Source: Humibacillus sp. DSM 29435
GTDB taxonomy: Bacteria > Actinomycetota > Actinomycetes > Actinomycetales > Dermatophilaceae
Assembly (NCBI RefSeq): GCF_001758225.1
Contig: NZ_MAST01000051.1
Coordinates: forward strand, 62,001 to 126,000
Direction: 5' to 3'
Length of the DNA stretch: 64,000 bases
Under the pieces are notes generated by a model. The model saw nothing but the letters and a program-made list of their open reading frames with translations, did no database searches and was not told where the DNA came from. Position 1 is the stretch's first letter. Every line of letters begins with the position of its first letter. This document shows, in pieces, positions 9,102-20,747 of the stretch. The position numbers were made by a program, and so were the translations under genes.

Positions 9102-9514
9102 ACCCGATGTCCCCGCAACACACCGAGAAGCCGTCAACTGTCGCTGACTACCGTCGCAGGGGTCTGACGATTTCTCGGTGTGTTGCCGGTAGGAATGGCC
9201 GTTCGCTCCTTCTGGCATCAGCGCCTCGACGCCAGGGATACCGAAACCATCCGTGGTCGACGGGCCCGACGACAGCTGAAGCTATGAACGAGAACGGTAC
9301 GTACGGCACTCACGGAGGTGCGAGGTCGTGTCGAACGCGACGACTTTGACCGTCTTTTCGCAACCGACGCCTCCGACCTGTGGCAGATCTGCACCGACCT
9401 CACGGCATCCGGGCTCGAACGACGGGTTGGTGAGCGAACGCGCTGGCACACCGGGCCGTTCGACCTCGAACGAGTCGTTCGCGGGGGAGGGTGGGGGGAC
9501 GGCGGGCGGGGAGG
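9102..9514. other. 413-bp gap with a large inverted repeat and no convincing gene
   Basis: The gap between ribokinase and the convergent methyltransferase holds the inverted repeat at 9115-9186. After it come about 330 bases in which short frames exist (for example from a GTG at 9318 on the plus strand), but none shows a recognisable domain and the best one runs into the methyltransferase gene antisense. It may contain a decayed gene; I cannot name it. Confidence 0.5.
9115..9186. repeat. inverted repeat, 15-bp perfect arms, CAACACACCG family
   Basis: Left arm 9115-9129 (GCAACACACCGAGAA) and right arm 9172-9186 are perfect reverse complements. Just inside, CGTCA and TGACG can add five pairs after a two-base internal mismatch, leaving about 28 loop bases. 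The outer word is the same one used in the palindrome at 15366-15435. It may act as a terminator for the ribokinase operon or be a dispersed repeat; no T-run follows. Confidence 0.8.
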
Positions 9515-10753
9515 TCAGGCGGGGGTGACGACGAGCGCGGCCTGGCTCCCGGCGATTCGCGTGACCACGAGGGTCGCCTCGGAGCCGCCCTTGCCGCGGC
9601 CGGTCATCTTCAGCTGGCGGCGCAGCAGGTCAGCATCGAGAGTGACGCCGCGCTTCTTGATGGTCACCCGGTCATAGCCGCGGTCGCGGAGCCAGCGGGA
9701 CAGGCTCTTGGTCGACAGGGGCATGGCCTCGACCACCCGGAACCGTCGGGCCCAGGCCACCTCGGATGCCGTGTCGCCGGTCACGTAGCCGACGCCGGCA
9801 TCGAGCTCGGCGCCGCCGACGCTGGCGACCAGGGCCCCGGTGAGCCCGGCCCGGATCACGGCCCGGTCGGGCTCGAACAACCAGTCTCCGACGTCGGACA
9901 CGGAGCCGAGGGGCGGGCGCCCCGTGGCCGGGGCGGCATCCGCCTCGGTGATGACGTGGGTCGCGGTGTCGGAGCAGACGGCGGCGGTGCGGCCGACCGT
10001 CGTGACGAGAGGCCCCCACCAGACGGCGCACTCGAGCACCTCGCCGTTCCACGAGGTCCACTGGGCCTCGCACCCGCGCGGTACCGCCCCGTGGGACAGG
10101 CCCGGCGAGAGCTTGACCCCCGTCGGCGCTGTCTCGGCCAGGGCGAGCACCTGCCGCCACGAGGGCGAGATCGCCTCGAGCGAGAAGACCCGTCGGGTGC
10201 GTCCCTGAGCGTTCGCGACCCCCGTGACGCGGCGGGCCGGATCGAGCCACAACCCGGTGTGCCGAGCGGCCTCACCCGAGGGGAGGCGCACGTCCTCGAC
10301 CCTGGCGCAGGACACCACCGCCGAGGGCCAGTGACGCAGGTTGACGGCCGCCACCGTGGCGGTGACGTCGTCGGAGTCGACCGCGCTGACCTCGAGGTCG
10401 AGACCGGCGAACGCCATGGCGTCGGCGCCGACGCCGCAACCGAGGTCGTGCACCACGCCCAGCCCCGCCTCCGCGTACCGATGGGCGTGCCGGGCGGCGA
10501 TGGGCAGCCGCGTGGCCTGCTCGAGCCCGTCGGGGGTGAACAGCATGCCGTTCGCGAAGGCGCCGAACTTGTCGACGGCGCGGGAACGCAGCCGCGACTG
10601 TGTCAGGGCTGCGGCCACGAGCTCTGCGTCGAAGCCGGCCTCGCGCAGTCGCAGCTGGAGCGGCAGCGCCTGGGCCTCGTCGTAGGGCGGCAGCGACTGG
10701 AGCAGCCCCCATCCCTCTCCGCCGGCGAGGCGGGCGACCATCGCGGCGTCCAT
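9515..10753 (-). CDS. class I SAM-dependent methyltransferase with THUMP-like C-terminus
   Basis: Predicted methyltransferase, probably acting on RNA, of the actinobacterial family with a C-terminal THUMP-like domain. The SAM-binding motif VVHDLGCGVGADAMAF lies at about residues 94-109, an acidic VDSD ends the next strand, and LWLDPARR lies in the middle. The last 90 residues (LSRWLRDRGYDRVTIKKRG) fit the THUMP-like region. Length 412 aa. ATG 10753 follows GGAGGA at a good distance; the frame stays open upstream but shows no coding character there. It is divergent from groES. The exact substrate is unknown. Confidence 0.82.
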   Translation of the reverse strand: MDAAMVARLAGGEGWGLLQSLPPYDEAQALPLQLRLREAGFDAELVAAALTQSRLRSRAVDKFGAFANGMLFTPDGLEQATRLPIAARHAHRYAEAGLGVVHDLGCGVGADAMAFAGLDLEVSAVDSDDVTATVAAVNLRHWPSAVVSCARVEDVRLPSGEAARHTGLWLDPARRVTGVANAQGRTRRVFSLEAISPSWRQVLALAETAPTGVKLSPGLSHGAVPRGCEAQWTSWNGEVLECAVWWGPLVTTVGRTAAVCSDTATHVITEADAAPATGRPPLGSVSDVGDWLFEPDRAVIRAGLTGALVASVGGAELDAGVGYVTGDTASEVAWARRFRVVEAMPLSTKSLSRWLRDRGYDRVTIKKRGVTLDADLLRRQLKMTGRGKGGSEATLVVTRIAGSQAALVVTPA

Positions 10754-10851
10754 GGCCCCTATCCTCCCAGTTGCCGCCGCGGCGCAGAACGTGGACTTGG
10801 GGTGGTTGACCCGGATGCCGGCTCGCGTCGGGCGACCACGGCACGCCGAAA

Positions 10852-10878
10852 TTGGCACTCGACTTGACCGAGTGCTAA
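10852..10878. promoter_or_regulatory. CIRCE operator 1 (HrcA site) upstream of groES
   Basis: TTGGCACTC, nine bases, GAGTGCTAA. This matches the CIRCE consensus TTAGCACTC-N9-GAGTGCTAA with one change. It overlaps a promoter in which TTGACC at 10864 and TAGATT at 10888 are 18 bases apart, so bound HrcA would block it. Confidence 0.93.
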
Positions 10879-10893
10879 CCGCGAACCTAGATT
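10864..10893 (+). promoter_or_regulatory. groES-groEL promoter, housekeeping type
   Basis: -35 TTGACC at 10864-10869, 18-bp spacer, -10 TAGATT at 10888-10893. The -35 lies inside the first CIRCE and the second CIRCE lies just downstream of the -10. Confidence 0.6.
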
Positions 10894-10901
10894 CTTCCTT
10901 G

Positions 10902-10928
10902 TTGGCACTCTCACCTCGATAGTGCCAG
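10902..10928. promoter_or_regulatory. degenerate CIRCE operator 2 upstream of groES
   Basis: TTGGCACTC, nine bases, TAGTGCCAG. Seven of nine right-half positions mirror the left half. It starts 23 bases after the first CIRCE and would cover the transcription start. Paired CIRCE sites occur at other actinobacterial gro promoters. Confidence 0.75.
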
Positions 10929-11045
10929 CTTGCTCCCCGTAACCGGTCGATCCCCGCGACGGCGGCCAGCCACGGAGAGCCACCAGTCAGAGTCACCATC
11001 CACATGACAGTCAACATCGACAGTCCCGAAGGGAAGGTCATCACC

Positions 11046-11342
11046 GTGTCGGTTTCCATCAAGCCGCTCGAAGACCGCATCGTCGTCAAGTCCCTCGAAG
11101 CCGAGCAGACCACCGCGTCCGGTCTCGTCATTCCTGACACCGCCAAGGAGAAGCCCCAGGAGGGCGAGGTCCTGGCCGTCGGCCCCGGTCGCTGGAACGA
11201 GGACGGCGACGAGCGCGTCCCGCTCGACATCAGCGTCGGCGACAAGGTCATCTACAGCAAGTACGGCGGCACCGAGGTGAAGTACGGCGGCGAGGAGCTG
11301 CTGATTCTCTCGGCTCGCGACGTGCTCGCGATCGTCGGCTGA
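11046..11342 (+). CDS. groES: co-chaperonin GroES
   Basis: Ten-kilodalton co-chaperonin that caps Gro[14 protein letters not shown] at the N-terminus, the mobile loop around [14 protein letters not shown], and the C-terminal [11 protein letters not shown] are diagnostic. From GTG 11046 the protein is 98 aa, the family norm; an earlier in-frame start at 11004 would add 14 residues with no homologue in the family. AAGGGAAGG precedes the GTG. It lies under two CIRCE sites and is followed by groEL. Confidence 0.97.
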   Translation: MSVSIKPLEDRIVVKSLEAEQTTASGLVIPDTAKEKPQEGEVLAVGPGRWNEDGDERVPLDISVGDKVIYSKYGGTEVKYGGEELLILSARDVLAIVG

Positions 11343-11369
11343 GCCACCGCTCAGAACAGATGCCGTGAC

Positions 11370-11407
11370 CGCACCCCGGTGGACCCCTCGGGGTCTGCTG
11401 GGGTGCG
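11370..11407 (+). promoter_or_regulatory. hairpin in the groES-groEL spacer
   Basis: Outer arms CGCACCCC (11370-11377) and GGGGTGCG (11400-11407) enclose an inner perfect stem GACCCC-TC-GGGGTC (11382-11395). No T-run follows, so it may be a partial terminator or an RNA-processing or stability element setting the groES to groEL ratio. The 148-bp spacer carries no gene. Confidence 0.65.
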
Positions 11408-11433
11408 TCCGGTTGTGCCAGAGGTCGTCGTGA

Positions 11434-13101
<1,668 letters not shown>

Positions 13102-13193
13102 TCGACGTCACTGATCGACGTCACTTGTTGAGGTGACTGAGCCGAGCGGCATCCGCTGGGCCGGTCCTGCCCTTCTGAGGGTGACGACGAGTT

Positions 13194-13220
13194 GGGCCGC
13201 TCCCCGATGGGGAGCGGCCC
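13194..13220. terminator. 12-bp stem terminator between groEL and whiB3
   Basis: GGGCCGCTCCCC, three loop bases, and the perfect complement, in the convergent gap between groEL and whiB3. The plus side is followed by a weak TTCGCTCGTT. It could serve both strands. Confidence 0.85.
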
Positions 13221-13268
13221 TTCGCTCGTTCGTCACGGCGGCGTTCGGACGCCGACCCGCGTATCGCG

Positions 13269-13577
13269 TCAGGAGGCGGCCGGGATGCCCTTCTCGCGTG
13301 GCGGGTCCTGCGCGTAGAGGCGCTCACGGTCGGTCTCGGTGAGGCCGCCCCAGACGCCATAGGGCTCACGAACCTCGAGGGCGTGCCGCCGGCACTGAGT
13401 CATGACCGGGCAGGCGTCACACACCGACTTGGCCTCGGCGTCGCGGTTGCGCCGGCGTGGGCCGCGTTCGCCCTCCGGGTGGAAGAAGACCTCGGGGCTG
13501 ACCCCGCGACAGGCGCCGTCGAGCTGCCAGGTCCACAGGTCGGCAACGGGTCCGGGCAGGCGCGTGATCTCGGCCAT
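13269..13577 (-). CDS. whiB3: WhiB-family iron-sulfur transcription factor, WhiB3/WhiD orthologue
   Basis: Small redox- and NO-sensing regulator that binds a [4Fe-4S] cluster and usually partners with the principal sigma factor. Cluster ligands are Cys23, Cys53, Cys56 and Cys62, and the turn GVWGG is at residues 74-78. The N-terminal RLPGPVADLWTWQLDGACRG, the FFHPEGERG segment and LEVREPYGVWGG match WhiB3 of mycobacteria and WhiD of Streptomyces more than WhiB1 or WhiB2. Length 102 aa. Its place next to groEL and guaB is shared with M. tuberculosis, although sigD is absent here. Confidence 0.95.
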   Translation of the reverse strand: MAEITRLPGPVADLWTWQLDGACRGVSPEVFFHPEGERGPRRRNRDAEAKSVCDACPVMTQCRRHALEVREPYGVWGGLTETDRERLYAQDPPREKGIPAAS

Positions 13578-13819
13578 GTCCTTCTCTCTCGGGGTCTCTC
13601 GGTGTCGCTCGGTGTCTCTGGCGGGTCTCGCTCGTGCGTCGTTGCATCAATCGACGACCGTGCTTCGACGCTAGCCGCGGTGACCATCACGGTGAAGGGC
13701 TCGGACATTCAAGAGTTGTTCAAGACTTGCCATCCCCTTGGCATCCTTCGGGTCAGCTCGATTCGGCTCGAGTCGTCTCGGGTCGGCCGACCCCGCCGGG
13801 GGCTCTCAGTCGGCTGCCC

Positions 13820-15349
<1,530 letters not shown>

Positions 15350-15365
15350 CCGCGCCACCCAAGCC

Positions 15366-15435
15366 GCAACACACCGAGTAACCCTCAACACACCGGGAAG
15401 CTACTCGGTGTGTTGAGGGCTGCTCGGTGTGTTGC
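15366..15435. repeat. nested palindrome made of four CAACACACCG words
   Basis: Outer arms 15366-15378 and 15423-15435 (13 bp, GCAACACACCGAG) enclose inner arms 15382-15395 and 15406-15419 (14 bp, CCCTCAACACACCG) with three-base spacers and a 10-base loop. Each arm contains CAACACACCG or its complement. It fills the gap between guaB and the guaB3 promoter. It may terminate guaB or be a mobile-type palindromic element; the 9115-9186 repeat uses the same word. Confidence 0.85.
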
Positions 15436-15481
15436 GTTCGAGGCTGGTGGTACGGCGGATCTCGACCGGGAGGCCACTGGA

Positions 15482-15487
15482 TAGGAT
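15482..15487 (+). promoter_or_regulatory. -10 element of a likely leaderless guaB3 promoter
   Basis: TAGGAT, six bases, then GTG 15494, the same hexamer and spacing as guaB. Confidence 0.55.
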
Positions 15488-15493
15488 CCACCG

Positions 15494-16606
15494 GTGACCG
15501 AGATCGAGATTGGCCGAGGCAAGCGCGGCATGCGCGCCTACTCCTTCGACGACATCGCCGTCGTGCCCTCGCGGCGCACGCGTGACCCGGAGGAGGTCAG
15601 CGTGTCGTGGCAGATCGACGCCTACCACTTCGACACCCCGGTGCTCGCCGCCCCGATGGACTCGGTCGTCTCGCCCGACACGGCCATCGCGCTGGGCAAG
15701 CTCGGGGCGCTCGCCGTGCTCGACCTCGAAGGCCTCTGGACCCGCTACGACGACCCCACGCCGCAGCTCGCCGAGATCGTCGGGCTCGACCCCGCGGTGG
15801 CCACGGCGCGAATGCAGCAGATCTACGCCGAACCGATCAAACCCGAGCTGATCACCGAACGGCTGCGCCAGCTGCGCGAGGCCGGCGTGACGGTGGCCGC
15901 GGCGCTGTCGCCTCAGCGCACCCAGCAGCACTGGAAGACCGTCGTCGATGCCGGTGTCGACCTGTTCGTCATCCGGGGCACGACCGTGTCGGCCGAGCAC
16001 GTGTCGGGGCGCGCCGAGCCGCTCAACCTCAAGCGGTTCATCTACGAGCTCGACGTGCCGGTCATCGTCGGGGGCGCCGCCTCCTACACGGCCGGGGTGC
16101 ACCTGATGCGCACCGGCGCGGCGGGCGTGCTCGTCGGGTTCGGTGGGGGAGCCGCCCACACGACCCGCAAGACCCTCGGCATCCACGCCCCGATGGCCAG
16201 TGCCGTCGCCGATGTGGCCGCGGCCCGCCGTGACTACCTCGACGAGTCGGGGGGTCGCTACGTGCACGTCATCGCCGACGGCGGGGTGGGCACCTCGGGT
16301 GACATCGTCAAGGCCATCGCCTGCGGGGCGGATGCCGTGATGCTCGGTGCGGCGCTCGCCCGCGCCAGTGACGCTCCGGGTGCCGGCTACCACTGGGGCT
16401 CCGAGGCGCACCATCCCGAGCTGCCGCGTGGCGTGCGGATGGAGCTCGGCAGCCGGGGCTCGCTCGAGGAGATCCTCTACGGTCCAGGTCGTCTGGCCGA
16501 CGGCACGACGAACATCATCGGCGCGCTCCGCCGGGCGATGGCCACGACGGGGTACTCCGACGTGAAGGAGTTCCAGCGGGTCGAGGTCGTGGTCTCGCCC
16601 TACTGA
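15494..16606 (+). CDS. guaB3: GuaB3 family IMP dehydrogenase-related protein
   Basis: Actinobacterial IMP dehydrogenase paralogue that lacks the CBS insert. The barrel motif VIVGGAASYTAGVHLMRTGAA is at about residues 188-208, and VIADGGVGTSGDIVKAIACGADAVMLG follows. The N-terminus IGRGKRGMRAYSFDDIAVVPSRRTRDP is typical of the GuaB3 group, and the length of 370 aa fits. The usual Cys loop of true IMPDH is not evident, so dehydrogenase activity should not be assumed; related GuaB3 proteins have been linked to GMP reductase-like activity. The SARP-type regulator starts four bases after its stop. Confidence 0.92.
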   Translation: MTEIEIGRGKRGMRAYSFDDIAVVPSRRTRDPEEVSVSWQIDAYHFDTPVLAAPMDSVVSPDTAIALGKLGALAVLDLEGLWTRYDDPTPQLAEIVGLDPAVATARMQQIYAEPIKPELITERLRQLREAGVTVAAALSPQRTQQHWKTVVDAGVDLFVIRGTTVSAEHVSGRAEPLNLKRFIYELDVPVIVGGAASYTAGVHLMRTGAAGVLVGFGGGAAHTTRKTLGIHAPMASAVADVAAARRDYLDESGGRYVHVIADGGVGTSGDIVKAIACGADAVMLGAALARASDAPGAGYHWGSEAHHPELPRGVRMELGSRGSLEEILYGPGRLADGTTNIIGALRRAMATTGYSDVKEFQRVEVVVSPY

Positions 16607-16610
16607 CAGA

Positions 16611-19600
16611 ATGGACCAAGTGACCTTGACCCCCAGCACCGCGACCCGGGTCGCCGTGCTCGGTCCGGTGCTGGTCGAAGGACGTGCGGGCTCGCTCGTG
16701 GAGCCGACCGGAACTCTGGGCAGGAGCCTGCTGGTCGCCCTCGTGCTCGCGCGGGGGGACGTGCTGTCTGTCGCATCGCTCATCGACGAGCTGTGGGGCG
16801 GCCAGCCTCCACGGCAGGGCAAGGCGGCGTTGCAGACACTCGTGTCGCGGGTGCGGGCTGAGAGCGCTGCCGGCCTGCTCGTGTCGTCGCACGGTGGCTA
16901 TGCCCTCGCGACGGGGGCCGATGGCACCGATCTGGGGCAGGCGGGGAGCCTTCGGGATGCGGCGCGGGCCGCTGTTGCCTTGGGCGACCATGCGACAGCC
17001 GAGCGACAGGCGAGCGCGGGTCTGGCCCTCTGGCGTGCGCAACCCGGCGCCGGGCTGGCCGATGCGCCGGCCTCCGAGCTCGCGGCCCGGGCCGGTGCCC
17101 TGCAGTCTGAGCTGCGGCGCATCCGGGTGGAGTGCCGTCTTCACCAAGGTCGCTCGGCAGGCGAGATCGGCGAGATCGAGTCGCTGCTCGCTGCCACCCC
17201 GCTCGACGAGGAGCTGCACCTGCTGCTGCTGCGTGCGCTCGTCGACGGGGGGCGCCGCAACGACGCGCTGGCCGCGTTCGCGCGCTTCCGCTCCGCCCTG
17301 CGAGACCAGCTGGGCATCTCTCCCTCGGCGTCGCTGCTGCGCTTCAACACGGAGCTGCTTCGAGACGACAGCTCTCCGGTCGCAGTCCAGCCGCCAGGGC
17401 GGGTGCGCATCGGCCTGCGCGAGGTGCCGAACCGGCTGCTGGGCCGCGAGCGCGATCTCGCCGCGTTGGAACAGCTTCTGCTCGACTCGCGTCTGGCGAC
17501 CATCCTCGGGCCCGGTGGCCTCGGCAAGACTCGGCTGGCGCAGGAGCTCGCGCACCGATCCTCTGCGCCCGCCGTCGTGTTCCTCGAGCTGGCCGGGGTG
17601 CGTTCAGGCGAGGACGTCGTGCTGGCGCTCGGTTCGATTCTCGGCATCCGCGAGGTCAGCAGTGCGACCCTGAAGCTCAGTGACGCCGGGGTGCAGCTCG
17701 ACCTGCGCGAACGCATCCTGTCGGTGCTCGGTGAGCGCCAGACGTTGCTGATCGTCGACAACTGTGAGCACGTCGTCGACGCCGCGGCCGGGTGGATCGC
17801 CGACCTCCTGGCCTCAACCACGACGGTCCGTATTCTCGCCACCAGCAGGTCACCGCTGGCGATCAGCGGGGAGAGCGTCTACCTGCTCGACTCGCTCACG
17901 AGCGACGACGAGGGGTCGGTCCCGGGCCCGGCGACCCAGCTGTTCATGGAACGGGCGCTGGCCGCTCGACCTGGCGTGATCCTGCCGGAGGTCACCGTCT
18001 CCCGGCTCTGCACGAGGCTGGACGGTCTTCCTCTCGCGATCGAGCTGGCGGCCGCGCGCGTGCGGTCGATGTCGGTGGAGGAGATCGAACGTCGCCTGAA
18101 CAACCGGTTCGCGCTGCTCACCGGCGGCGAACGCACGGCACCAGCACGCCACCGCACCCTCATGGCCGTCATCGACTGGAGCTGGAACCTGCTGGGTGAT
18201 GACGAGAAGGCGCTGCTGCCCCGGCTGTCTCTGTTTCCAGACGGTTTCGACGCAGACGCGGTTGCGGCTGTTGGTGCCGCATCGTCAGGCAGCGACACCA
18301 CCGACGCGCTGGAAGGGCTGGTGAACCAGTCACTCGTGTCGGCCTCCGAGAACCCGGCAACCGGCTTGATGCGCTATCGCATGCTGGCGACCGTGCGCGA
18401 GTTCGGTGAGCTCGAGCTCGCCGCTTCGGGTGAGGAGCCACGCGTGCGAACCGCGATGTTCGCGTGGGCGCAGCGGTTCGCCACCACCTGGTCACCGCAG
18501 CTCAACGGGCGAAACCAGGTTGCCGCCTTCCGTCGCGTGGGCGCCGAGCAGGACAACCTGGTCAGTGTGCTTCGAGAGGCCATCGGCAGTGGCGATGCAG
18601 AGGTGGTGCTCGCGGTGTACGCGATGCTGGGTGACTACTGGCTGATGCGGGGGGCGCACACCGACGTGACGGCTTTCAGCGCCTCAGTGCTTCACGCCAC
18701 GAGGCGTTACCGCCCTGACTCCAACCACCTCGACGCGGCGATCGCCGCGTACTCCCTGATCGCGACCTCGGGTTTCTCGGGAGACCGGCGCACCATGCTC
18801 CTCGGCCTGGGCCGGCTGCGCACCGTGAAGAGGCTCGGCGCTGCACGCGACGCGCGCATCGAGATGCTGTCGAGTCTCGTGCTCGCGTCGACCGATCTGG
18901 TGAGCGTCGAGAGGTTGCTCGCACGGTTCCGTGCCTCATCCGATCCGGCCATCTCCTCGCTCAGCTCGCTTCTGCGCGGTCAGCTCGCCGAGAACGCGGG
19001 AGACGTGGTGGGGGCGATGGCCGAGGTGCGCAGGTCGTACGAGCTGTCGAAGCAGACACTGAACGTGTGGTGTCTGGCGTCGGCCGCCCAGTCGCTCGCG
19101 AGCCTGTACAGCCAGTCGGGGGATGCCGCAGAGGCACTGGTCTGGGCCGCTCGATCGGAGACGGCGCTCGGCGAGCTGCAGGCCAGTGCCGACCTGCAGC
19201 AGCTGAGCTGGCTGATCGCGATCAACGAGATCTCCCTCGGAGAGACCAGCCGCGCCCGCTCCGTCTTCACCGCCTTCATCTCGGAAGACGCAGAGTCGCT
19301 GAGCCCACAGTTCGCTGATCTGCGCGCCATCGGCTTGACGGGCCTCGCTGAGATCGAGCTGATGGAAGGTCACACCGCTGCGGGACTCGCGCTCTACCGC
19401 AACGCAACCGAGAGCTGCAGGTCGGTCAGCCCTCGGGTGGCGGCGTGGTTCGCGGTGATCTCCAGCGGCGCCATCAGTGCGCACGTGGCGGCCCGCAGCC
19501 CCGACCTGGCCTGGGTGGAGAAGACAGCTCGTCAGCTTCGCACGCGGCTGTTGGTCACCCAGCGAGCTCAGACCGACCTCGTCGACCAGCCGGTGGCCGG

Positions 19601-19886
19601 CACTGCAGCCCTGGGGGTCGCGGTCTGGCTCACGTCGCCGGAGTGCAGTGTGCGCTCGCCCGAGCTGGTCCGTACCGGCCTGCAGCTGTTGGCGATCGCC
19701 CAGGTGCTCGGCAGTCGGCAGGACTTCCCGTCGCTGAACCTCGCACGACACGTGTCTGCCGCGACCGCCCAACACGGGTCGGCCGCGGTCGACGACGCCC
19801 GTGCGGCCATCGAGGGCCTGGGCCCGATGGAGGCCCTCACCCTGGCCTGCGACCTGCTCCGGCATCCCGGGCTGCGACTGCGGTAG
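16611..19886 (+). CDS. large SARP/AfsR-type transcriptional regulator with NB-ARC-like ATPase
   Basis: Probable signal-integrating regulator of 1091 aa. Residues about 8-95 form an OmpR-like winged helix (GRSLLVALVLARGDVLSVASLIDELWG), about 100-245 a bacterial transcriptional activator (BTAD) domain, and about 285-560 an ATPase with Walker A GPGGLGKT at 300-307, Walker B LLIVDNCEH, the ATSRSPL segment and GLPLAIELAAAR. The remaining 500 residues are helical and TPR-like. It begins four bases after guaB3, so it may be co-transcribed with a purine gene. It converges on the DrrAB-like exporter, and direct repeats upstream of that exporter are possible targets (inference). The ligand is unknown. 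Confidence 0.88.
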   Translation: MDQVTLTPSTATRVAVLGPVLVEGRAGSLVEPTGTLGRSLLVALVLARGDVLSVASLIDELWGGQPPRQGKAALQTLVSRVRAESAAGLLVSSHGGYALATGADGTDLGQAGSLRDAARAAVALGDHATAERQASAGLALWRAQPGAGLADAPASELAARAGALQSELRRIRVECRLHQGRSAGEIGEIESLLAATPLDEELHLLLLRALVDGGRRNDALAAFARFRSALRDQLGISPSASLLRFNTELLRDDSSPVAVQPPGRVRIGLREVPNRLLGRERDLAALEQLLLDSRLATILGPGGLGKTRLAQELAHRSSAPAVVFLELAGVRSGEDVVLALGSILGIREVSSATLKLSDAGVQLDLRERILSVLGERQTLLIVDNCEHVVDAAAGWIADLLASTTTVRILATSRSPLAISGESVYLLDSLTSDDEGSVPGPATQLFMERALAARPGVILPEVTVSRLCTRLDGLPLAIELAAARVRSMSVEEIERRLNNRFALLTGGERTAPARHRTLMAVIDWSWNLLGDDEKALLPRLSLFPDGFDADAVAAVGAASSGSDTTDALEGLVNQSLVSASENPATGLMRYRMLATVREFGELELAASGEEPRVRTAMFAWAQRFATTWSPQLNGRNQVAAFRRVGAEQDNLVSVLREAIGSGDAEVVLAVYAMLGDYWLMRGAHTDVTAFSASVLHATRRYRPDSNHLDAAIAAYSLIATSGFSGDRRTMLLGLGRLRTVKRLGAARDARIEMLSSLVLASTDLVSVERLLARFRASSDPAISSLSSLLRGQLAENAGDVVGAMAEVRRSYELSKQTLNVWCLASAAQSLASLYSQSGDAAEALVWAARSETALGELQASADLQQLSWLIAINEISLGETSRARSVFTAFISEDAESLSPQFADLRAIGLTGLAEIELMEGHTAAGLALYRNATESCRSVSPRVAAWFAVISSGAISAHVAARSPDLAWVEKTARQLRTRLLVTQRAQTDLVDQPVAGTAALGVAVWLTSPECSVRSPELVRTGLQLLAIAQVLGSRQDFPSLNLARHVSAATAQHGSAAVDDARAAIEGLGPMEALTLACDLLRHPGLRLR

Positions 19887-19895
19887 CGCCAGCCG

Positions 19896-20747
19896 TCACG
19901 CCTTGCGCATGTAGGCCCGAACCGTGAGCGGGGCGAAGATCGCGACGACGACCGCCGCACCGAGCAGGGCCAGGCCGAAGTCGCTTCCGATCGTCCCGCT
20001 GCCCGTCAGGTCACGCACCGCGGTGATCAGGTGCGACACCGGGTTGGCGTTGACGAACCACTGGAGCCATCCCGGCATGGTCTCGACCGGCACGAAGGCG
20101 TTCGAGAGGAACGTGAGCGGAAACAGTACGAGGAACGAGATGCCCTGCACGCTGGAGGCGCTGCGCGCGATCACCCCGAAGAAGGCGAACACCCAGCTGA
20201 TCGCCCAGGCACAGACGATCACCAGCAGGCCTGCGATGATGACGGCACCGAGCCCGCCGGCGGGGCGCCAGCCCATGATGTAGCCCATGACGAAGGTGAG
20301 CGTCGAGGCGATCAGGTAGCGCACGGTGTCGGCGAGCAGTGCTCCGGCCAGCGGCGAGATGCGGGCGATGGGCATCGACTTGAAGCGGTCGAACACGCCT
20401 TTGTCCATGTCTTCACGCAGCTGCACACCGGTGACCACGGAGGTGGTGATCACGGTTTGCGCGAGAATGCCAGGAATGATGATCGGCAGGTAGCCGGCGA
20501 TGTTGCCCGAGATCGCGCCGCCGAAGATGTAGGTGAACATCAGGGTGAAGATGATCGGCTGAAGGGTCACATCGACGAGCTGCTCGGGTGTCCGCTTGAT
20601 CTTCAGCAGGCCGCGATAGGCCATGGTGAAAGAGTTGCGAACGGTCTGTTCGAAGCTGACGTGGTTGCGCGGCTGCCGGGTCGCCCCCGGGGTGATGTTC
20701 GGGGTGATGTCTGAGGTGCGGGCGTGAGTGGTGGACGTGGTGGTCAT
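19896..20747 (-). CDS. ABC-2 type transporter permease, DrrB-like
   Basis: Integral membrane half of a small exporter. After a hydrophilic 30-residue start there are about six membrane segments, with the conserved PIIFTLMFTYIFGGAI and the late FLSNAFVPVETMPGWLQWFVNANPVSH motif of daunorubicin-type permeases. Length 283 aa. Its ATG overlaps the stop of the ATPase gene as ATGA. Substrate unknown; drug or lipid export is the usual role of this family. Confidence 0.9.
   Translation of the reverse strand: MTTTSTTHARTSDITPNITPGATRQPRNHVSFEQTVRNSFTMAYRGLLKIKRTPEQLVDVTLQPIIFTLMFTYIFGGAISGNIAGYLPIIIPGILAQTVITTSVVTGVQLREDMDKGVFDRFKSMPIARISPLAGALLADTVRYLIASTLTFVMGYIMGWRPAGGLGAVIIAGLLVIVCAWAISWVFAFFGVIARSASSVQGISFLVLFPLTFLSNAFVPVETMPGWLQWFVNANPVSHLITAVRDLTGSGTIGSDFGLALLGAAVVVAIFAPLTVRAYMRKA

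Noticed and set aside
9328-9528. Glutaredoxin-like start (TLTVFSQPT) in a short frame
   Set aside because: No CxxC motif in place and no further similarity after residue 15.
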